DNA of 64,000 nucleotides, from the NCBI GenBank assembly GCA_022072225.1, contig JAJVIC010000009.1, forward strand, positions 982,482 to 1,046,481. Reading direction: 5' to 3'. Below the pieces are notes generated by a model. The model was not told where the DNA came from. It saw only the letters and a list, made by a program, of their open reading frames with translations, and did not search any database. The DNA is from Bacteroidia bacterium. Lineage in GTDB: Bacteria > Bacteroidota > Bacteroidia > SXHM01. Within the stretch, counting starts at the first letter, position 1. Each line of letters starts with the position of its first letter. Position numbers and translations under genes: made by a program. This document shows positions 58,574-64,000 of the stretch, one piece after another.

Positions 58574-59746
58574 ATGAACCTAATCCTGTTTGACGGCAAC
58601 CGAAGAAACCATCTTTTGCCGCTTACATTTACCCGTCCTGTGGCCGATATCCGTATCGGAATTCTTACCATCCGCGAAAAGTGGGAAAAATACTTTGGTA
58701 TTTCTTCAACAATTACCGAAGAATACCTTTCCCTTAAATTCAAGGTAAGCTATGCTGCCGACAATATTCTTATCAATTCTTCCGTTTGTCCTGATGAGGA
58801 CTTAGTGAAGAAAATAAAAGAACTGAAAACCGGTGAAGCGCTTAGTACTGAAAATACTCTTATCGCAGTGGCTCTGCCAAAACATAAAGCAGAGGCTTTT
58901 AAGGAAGCTGATACTGACTGTTATGTTAAGCATAGCTACACGGCTAAGTTTTTACAGGTTAATAACCTTTGGGATATATTTCAGAAAAATGCAGAAGCAA
59001 TTGAAGCAGATTTTAAACTCCTGACTAAAGGAAGAAAGTCGGCTAAAGCTTCTTCCACAAATACATTAATCAACCCTGAAAACATCTTTATTGAAGAAGG
59101 AGCAAAAGTAGAGGCATCTGTAATCAATGCTTCCACCGGTCCTGTTTACATTGCCAATGATGCAGAAGTAATGGAAGGTTCACTAATCCGCGGACCTTTT
59201 GCCTTGTGCGAACATTCAACACTTAAAATGGGCGCTAAAATTTACGGAGCAACTACTATCGGCCCCCATTCAAAAGTGGGTGGCGAGGTAAACAACTCGG
59301 TAATTTTTGGTTATTCAAACAAAGCCCACGATGGTTTTCTCGGAAACGCTGTAATTGGCGAATGGTGCAATCTGGGTGCTGATAGCAATAACTCCAATCT
59401 TAAAAACAATTATGCCGAAGTAAAACTCTGGAATTATGCAGAGAATACCTTTGTAAATACAGGAACGCAATTCTGCGGGCTTATTATGGGCGACCACAGT
59501 AAATGCGGCATCAATACCATGTTCAATACCGGAACAGTTGTAGGAGTGAGTTGCAATATATTCGGTGCAGGCTTCCCCCGTAATTTTGTTCCCTCTTTTT
59601 CGTGGGGCGGTGCTAATGGCTTTATGAACTACAGTTTGGACAAAGCATTGGAAACAGCAAAGCTGGTTATGGAACGCAGACACATTGAATTAACTGAAGA
59701 AGATGAGAAGATATTTGAACATATTACAAATTTGAAAACGAAATAA
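58574..59746 (+). CDS. GlmU-family putative sugar nucleotidyltransferase/acyltransferase-like protein
   Basis: A 390-residue protein related to GlmU. The degenerate N-terminal nucleotidyltransferase-like domain starts MNLILFDGNRRNHLLPLTFT, lacking the classical LAAGxGTRM signature. The C-terminal half is a left-handed beta helix of hexapeptide repeats (INASTGPVYIANDAEVMEGS, ALCEHSTLKMGAKIYGATTI, AVIGEWCNLGADSNNSN). This form is a Bacteroidota-specific second GlmU-like protein of unproven function; amino-sugar activation for cell-wall precursors is plausible. It is divergent from tRNA-Leu. Confidence 0.85.
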   Translation: MNLILFDGNRRNHLLPLTFTRPVADIRIGILTIREKWEKYFGISSTITEEYLSLKFKVSYAADNILINSSVCPDEDLVKKIKELKTGEALSTENTLIAVALPKHKAEAFKEADTDCYVKHSYTAKFLQVNNLWDIFQKNAEAIEADFKLLTKGRKSAKASSTNTLINPENIFIEEGAKVEASVINASTGPVYIANDAEVMEGSLIRGPFALCEHSTLKMGAKIYGATTIGPHSKVGGEVNNSVIFGYSNKAHDGFLGNAVIGEWCNLGADSNNSNLKNNYAEVKLWNYAENTFVNTGTQFCGLIMGDHSKCGINTMFNTGTVVGVSCNIFGAGFPRNFVPSFSWGGANGFMNYSLDKALETAKLVMERRHIELTEEDEKIFEHITNLKTK

Positions 59747-59787
59747 CTCTTCCTCTCCTCAAACTATTTTCCGCTTTCCTTCTCTTT

Positions 59788-59827
59788 TTGGAGAAGGTGC
59801 CCGAAGGGCGGATGAGGCTGAGAGGGC
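59788..59827. repeat. GGAGAAGG/CGGATGAGG word upstream of lon
   Basis: GGAGAAGGTGCCCGAAGGGC followed by GGATGAGG is another member of the GGAGAGGGG..GAGGT word group seen at 30.5 kb and inside Lhr. The rest of the 180 bp gap shows nothing clear. Confidence 0.45.
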
Positions 59828-59927
59828 TGGGTGAGGTAACTGACAAAAAAATAACAAACCTGACAAAATTCCGCTTGGCACAGCTATTGACAAGCCTTAG
59901 CCCAACCTAAACGGATATACATAAAAT

Positions 59928-62378
59928 ATGAATCACGAAAACCTACATATCGAAGCCCTGTCGCTGAATCACTTTGCTGACGATGAGCCGGAATTTATTC
60001 CCTTGCTTACTCAGGAAGATGAGGATACCATGAACTCGGAGAAGCTGCCTGAAATTTTGTCAATACTTCCGTTAAGGAATACGGTATTATTTCCCGGTGT
60101 GGTAATTCCGATTACAGTTGGCCGCGATAAATCCATAAAACTGATTAAAGATGCCAATCGCGGAAACAGGATCATTGGCGTTGTAGCACAAAAGGATGTT
60201 GGAATTGAGGACCCTAAATTTGAAGAGCTTAATAAAATAGGCACAGTAGCCTACATCATAAAAATGCTGCGTATGCCCGATGGAAACACAACCGTTGTCA
60301 TTCAGGGTAAAAAACGTTTTGAATTAAAAGAAATGGTTCAGAGCGATCCGTATTTTAAAGCAAAGGTTGAAGCAACACCCGAAGTTAAGGCCGATAAAAA
60401 AGATAAAGAGTTTGCAGCACTTATTTCTTCGCTCAAAGATGTAGCCACACAGATTATTAAACAATCACCACACTTGCCTTCTGAGTCGGCTTTTGCGCTC
60501 AAGAACATCGAAAGCCCTTCGTTTCTTATACATTTCATTTCATCCAATATGAATGTGGAGGTGCACGAAAAACAAAGAGTGCTCGATGAAAGCGATATGA
60601 AGAAACGCGGCACACTGGTTCTGGAATACTTGACCAAAGAGCTGCAGATGCTGGAATTGAAAAACCAGATACAAACCAAGGTAAAAACCGATTTAGACAA
60701 GCAGCAGCGTGAGTATTTTCTTAATCAGCAAATAAAAACCATTCAGGAAGAATTAGGCGGAAACTCGTTTGAGCAGGAAGTAAAAGAACTTGAAAAACGA
60801 GCCGAGAAAAAGAAATGGAATAATGAAACATCTGAACTTTTCAAAAAAGAACTGGCTAAGCTGAAACGCATGAATCCCATGGCTGCTGAATATTCGGTTC
60901 AGACAAATTACCTGGACGTATTGTTAGACATTCCCTGGGGCGAGTACACGAAAGATAATTTCAATCTTAAGCGCGCAAAAAACATTCTGGATGACGACCA
61001 TTTTGGTTTGGATAAAGTAAAAGACCGTATTCTGGAACACCTTGCTGTGTTGAAACTGAAAGGCGATATGAAGTCGCCAATTCTTTGTTTGGTTGGCCCT
61101 CCCGGAGTAGGTAAAACTTCGCTGGGTAAATCCATCGCAAAAGCCCTGGGCAGAAAATATGTGCGCATGTCGCTGGGCGGTTTGCGTGACGAAGCAGAAG
61201 TACGCGGCCATCGCAAAACCTATATCGGTGCAATGCCCGGAAGAGTTATTCAAAGTCTTCGGAAAGCGAAATCATCTAACCCGGTTTTTGTGCTGGATGA
61301 ATTGGATAAAGTCGGCCGTGATGCGCATGGCGACCCTTCTTCTGCTCTGCTTGAAGTTTTAGATCCGGAACAAAACAATACGTTTCACGACAATTACATT
61401 GAAACCGGTTACGATCTCTCTAAAATTCTTTTTATTGCTACCGCCAATTCACTCAGTACCATTCAACCTGCCCTGCGCGACAGGCTCGAGATAATAGAAG
61501 TAACCGGCTACACCGTTGAAGAAAAGGTTGAAATAGCCAAACGCCACCTTGTTCCCAAACAGGTGGAAGAACATGGATTGAAAAAGAAGCAGGTTACGTT
61601 CTCTGATAAAGTGCTTGAAACAATTATTGAAGAATACACACGCGAATCCGGTGTAAGAAATCTGGAGAAAGTATTGGCGCGATTGATACGCAATGTGGCA
61701 AAATCAATTGCTTCGGGCGAGAAAGCGGAAGCTGAAATTACAGTTGATAAAGCCCGTAAAATTCTTGGAGTTTCACACTACCAGAAAGATATTTATCAGG
61801 GCAACGAAATAGCAGGTGTGGTTACCGGCCTTGCATGGACAGCCTTTGGTGGCGACATTCTTTTTATAGAAGTAAGTTTAAGTAAAGGAAAAGGAAAGCT
61901 TACACTTACCGGAAACCTGGGTGATGTAATGAAAGAATCGGCTATGCTGGCTCTGGAGTATTTGAAATCGCATTGTTCGGATTTAGGCTTAGAGTCTGAT
62001 ATTTTTGAGCAATGGAATGTACACGTACACGTTCCCGAAGGAGCAACTCCTAAAGACGGTCCAAGTGCAGGCATCACTATTTTTACGGCATTGGCTTCGG
62101 CATTTACGCAACGCAAGGTGAAAGAAAAATTAGCCATGACCGGTGAGATTACCCTGCGCGGAAGAGTACTTCCTGTTGGCGGAATAAAAGAAAAGATATT
62201 GGCTGCTAAACGCGCCAACATTACCGACATTATTCTTTCGCACGAAAACGAAAAAGACATTAACGAAATTCAGCAGCATTACCTCAAAGGTTTGAAATTT
62301 CATTACGTGAAAACCATGATGGAAGTAGCTGACATTGCATTGCTGAAAGAAAAGGTTAAAAGCAAAATGCCTGTTTAA
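59928..62378 (+). CDS. lon: ATP-dependent protease Lon
   Basis: An 816-residue LonA protease that degrades misfolded and regulatory proteins in the cytoplasm. The N-terminal LAN domain starts near residue 40 ([20 protein letters not shown]). AAA+ domain: [13 protein letters not shown] (Walker A) and [11 protein letters not shown] (Walker B). Protease domain: catalytic Ser in [11 protein letters not shown] and Lys in [13 protein letters not shown] 35-residue acidic N-terminal lead ([19 protein letters not shown]) is common in Bacteroidota. A strong terminator follows. Confidence 0.97.
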   Translation: MNHENLHIEALSLNHFADDEPEFIPLLTQEDEDTMNSEKLPEILSILPLRNTVLFPGVVIPITVGRDKSIKLIKDANRGNRIIGVVAQKDVGIEDPKFEELNKIGTVAYIIKMLRMPDGNTTVVIQGKKRFELKEMVQSDPYFKAKVEATPEVKADKKDKEFAALISSLKDVATQIIKQSPHLPSESAFALKNIESPSFLIHFISSNMNVEVHEKQRVLDESDMKKRGTLVLEYLTKELQMLELKNQIQTKVKTDLDKQQREYFLNQQIKTIQEELGGNSFEQEVKELEKRAEKKKWNNETSELFKKELAKLKRMNPMAAEYSVQTNYLDVLLDIPWGEYTKDNFNLKRAKNILDDDHFGLDKVKDRILEHLAVLKLKGDMKSPILCLVGPPGVGKTSLGKSIAKALGRKYVRMSLGGLRDEAEVRGHRKTYIGAMPGRVIQSLRKAKSSNPVFVLDELDKVGRDAHGDPSSALLEVLDPEQNNTFHDNYIETGYDLSKILFIATANSLSTIQPALRDRLEIIEVTGYTVEEKVEIAKRHLVPKQVEEHGLKKKQVTFSDKVLETIIEEYTRESGVRNLEKVLARLIRNVAKSIASGEKAEAEITVDKARKILGVSHYQKDIYQGNEIAGVVTGLAWTAFGGDILFIEVSLSKGKGKLTLTGNLGDVMKESAMLALEYLKSHCSDLGLESDIFEQWNVHVHVPEGATPKDGPSAGITIFTALASAFTQRKVKEKLAMTGEITLRGRVLPVGGIKEKILAAKRANITDIILSHENEKDINEIQQHYLKGLKFHYVKTMMEVADIALLKEKVKSKMPV

Positions 62379-62403
62379 TAAGCTTACAGAACAGCGCGCA
62401 GAA

Positions 62404-62429
62404 AGAGAACCTCAGCGGTTCTCTTTTTC
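62404..62429 (+). terminator. Terminator after lon, overlapping the end of the glycosylase gene
   Basis: AGAGAACC, loop TCAGC and GGTTCTCT are followed by TTTTTC. The stem encodes the last residues and stop of the convergent glycosylase gene, so one hairpin could serve both strands. Confidence 0.75.
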
Positions 62430-63005
62430 GTTTATCCAAAACCGGTAAGGTAGTTTGGCATCTTCGCCTGCGTAGTCAACGCCAATACGCGGTCCGGAAA
62501 ATATTTTGTTTTCGGGAAATGAAATTTTGCGGTCTTCAATCCAGATTTTATTGCCGGAGAGCTTTTGCGCATTGTGGCTGCGGAAATTTATTCCCAGTGC
62601 TATACTTACTTTTCCGGGGCCGGTGGTTAATCCTTTTTTGAGTTTGTCTGATTTTCTGCGTTCCAGTATTTTATTAATTCCTTCAAAGGGTTGTATGGCG
62701 CGTACCAGCACTGCATGAGGAATGTCTTTTTCATTGGTAACCACATTAAACAACGAATACATTCCGTAGCAGAGGTACACATAACTTACACCGCCTTCGG
62801 CATACATGGTTTCGGTGCGCTGGGTTCTGCGGCCTCCATAGGCATGTGAGGCTTTATCGGTAATGCCAGCGTAGGCTTCGGTTTCGGTAATGATACCTGC
62901 GGTTATGGTCTTTCCTTCTCTGGTAAACAGTACTTTTCCGAGCAATTGTTTGCTCAGACTAACTACATCGTCCTGTAAATAAAAGTCTTTTGGGAGTTTA
63001 CTCAT
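62412..63005 (-). CDS. 3-methyladenine DNA glycosylase (MPG/AAG family)
   Basis: A 197-residue DNA glycosylase that removes alkylated and deaminated purines. Diagnostic blocks are QLLGKVLFT, the catalytic Glu in IITETEAYAG, DKASHAYGGRRTQRTE, YLCYGMYSLFNVVTNE and GPGKVSIALGI. Length is normal for the bacterial form. It overlaps the upstream recQ by 8 bp, so the two repair genes are coupled. The lon terminator overlaps its 3' end. Confidence 0.94.
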   Translation of the reverse strand: MSKLPKDFYLQDDVVSLSKQLLGKVLFTREGKTITAGIITETEAYAGITDKASHAYGGRRTQRTETMYAEGGVSYVYLCYGMYSLFNVVTNEKDIPHAVLVRAIQPFEGINKILERRKSDKLKKGLTTGPGKVSIALGINFRSHNAQKLSGNKIWIEDRKISFPENKIFSGPRIGVDYAGEDAKLPYRFWINEKENR

Positions 63006-64000
63006 TGGCCAAGGTCAGTTTGTGCTCATCATCGTAAATCACCTCGCCTTCATCAATCATCATCTGCAGGGTTTTTATAACCAAGGCATGTTTGCCGGTT
63101 CCCGAATTTTCAACCACTTCATTAAGCCGAAGAGGATTTGTGCGCAACAGTTCTTTTATTTTTCCCGAAAGCAGGTCAAACTCATTTTGATTCAATAATT
63201 CCTTGTTGCGCTGCAAACACACATCACACACATTGCAATTTTCTGAAACGGTTTCACCGAAATAGGCGAGCAGCATGCGGCTGCGACAGAATAATTGATT
63301 GTCGGCATAATTGAGCACGCTGTTGAATTTTTGCTGAAATACTTGTTTGCGCTGCTCGTAATGTTCTTTGGAAAAGCGCAGGTGTTCTGAATCAATGCGG
63401 CCATTTCCGAACGAAAGTTTGGGCAGGCTGCTTTGCGGTATATAGGAAATAAGCCCGTGTTCTTCGAGGCGGTAAATGATGTTGAGTACTTTCGCTTTGT
63501 CTAATTTGCTGCGTGTGGCAATTTCGTTTTCGTGAATGTTGGTGTATTCAAAAAACAAACCCGAGTAGGAGCGAAGCATTACTTTAACAACCGTGTCCAG
63601 TTCGGGGTTGGCCACCTGCATTTCGTAAAGCTGTTCTTTTGAGCCTGTTATTTTAAGGCGCGAAGGCATGTAAACACTATCGGTGAGCACCAGGTATTCT
63701 TCGCGCTCCAGAAATTTGATGCAATTCATTGTTTTAACTGCTTCCAGTTTATAGCTGTTGCAAAAGCGGGCAATGTCAAATTCAAAAAAGTGGCCGGCAC
63801 CGCTGCCAATGGCTAAGCGGAAGTAGTTGGCCAGCGCGTGATACACCTGTTTTATTTCTTCTTTCTGCGGAAATGCGGTTTCAATGCGCTTCTGCAGTTC
63901 GAGTTTGTCTTTTTTATTGATGAGCAACACGGCATAGGCTTTTTGTTCATCGCGCCCGGCCCGTCCGGCTTCCTGAAAATAGGCTTCGAGCGACTCGGTT
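62998..64000 (-). CDS. recQ: ATP-dependent DNA helicase RecQ, N-terminal part beyond the window
   Basis: The frame is open to the right edge and begins there inside helicase motif VI (SLEAYFQEAGRAGRDEQKA). The RQC zinc-binding site follows (FCRSRML ... CNVCDVC). The winged-helix segment has SYSGLFFEYTNIHENEIA and the rest is a short tail; an HRDC domain is not evident. About 334 residues are visible of an expected 600-730. It overlaps the glycosylase start by 8 bp. RecQ unwinds 3'-5' in recombination and fork repair. Confidence 0.93.
   Translation of the reverse strand, partial: TESLEAYFQEAGRAGRDEQKAYAVLLINKKDKLELQKRIETAFPQKEEIKQVYHALANYFRLAIGSGAGHFFEFDIARFCNSYKLEAVKTMNCIKFLEREEYLVLTDSVYMPSRLKITGSKEQLYEMQVANPELDTVVKVMLRSYSGLFFEYTNIHENEIATRSKLDKAKVLNIIYRLEEHGLISYIPQSSLPKLSFGNGRIDSEHLRFSKEHYEQRKQVFQQKFNSVLNYADNQLFCRSRMLLAYFGETVSENCNVCDVCLQRNKELLNQNEFDLLSGKIKELLRTNPLRLNEVVENSGTGKHALVIKTLQMMIDEGEVIYDDEHKLTLANE

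Overview
The window is a stretch of chromosome from a member of the Bacteroidota. The evidence is consistent across independent features. Promoters match the phylum's -7 box TAnnTTTG. There are three kinds of type IX secretion (T9SS) cargo: type A tails, type B gliding-type tails and SprB-like repeats. A PorP/SprF-family protein, the ribosomal protein bL38 (DUF4295), a bacillithiol gene (bshC) and a Bacteroidota-type GlmU-like protein are also present. I cannot place it to genus. No rRNA, phage, classical insertion sequence or CRISPR array was seen; there is one tRNA-Leu(CAG).

Layout. 1-8.3 kb: an Fe-S repair protein (partial) with FNR-like operators, a TPP enzyme very like human ILVBL/HACL2, small envelope proteins, a hydrolase, and an FG-GAP/ASPIC T9SS protein followed by a GNAT enzyme. 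8.3-8.7 kb: an 18-unit array of 21 bp repeats. 8.8-14.7 kb: a fused 2-oxoacid dehydrogenase E1, an RpoD-type sigma factor, tsaE, alanine dehydrogenase and a DUF4258-like protein. 16.4-17.0 kb: four tandem copies of a 45-residue peptide gene. 17.0-19.7 kb: the biotin operon bioB-bioF-bioD. 19.8-20.6 kb: a repeat cluster in which a GIY-YIG nuclease gene sits between the two halves of one repeat unit. 20.7-24.6 kb: small accessory and envelope genes with palindromic repeats. 24.8-27.5 kb: an AT-rich pair made of a membrane histidine kinase and a response regulator fused to an adenylyl cyclase. 27.5-31 kb: a repeat-rich accessory stretch with a LytTR protein, a second 21 bp array and two unknown genes.

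31-51.4 kb holds a SprB-repeat T9SS protein, a second fused E1, an enoyl-CoA hydratase family protein, an RsmH-like methyltransferase, a MazG-type pyrophosphohydrolase, a full-length Lhr helicase and two adjacent giant PKD-domain proteins with type B tails. 51.5-64 kb is mostly core: DinB-like protein, L33, bL38, ftsY, rimO, bshC, a PorP/SprF protein, tRNA-Leu, GlmU-like, lon, 3-methyladenine glycosylase and recQ (cut by the window edge). A GxxExxY nuclease-fold gene between bL38 and ftsY is bracketed by inverted repeats.

The most unusual theme is short intergenic repeat families and what they do. (i) Two different small nuclease-family genes (GIY-YIG and GxxExxY) each lie inside the arms of a repeat that also occurs nearby without a gene, as if the short repeats were deleted derivatives of nuclease-carrying elements. 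(ii) The same kinds of repeat lie in frame inside at least four protein-coding genes and form most of the signal peptide of a fifth. (iii) Two unrelated arrays share an exact 21 bp period. (iv) The four-copy peptide array varies mostly at synonymous sites, which argues that it is translated. No literature or database was consulted; statements about novelty are inferences.
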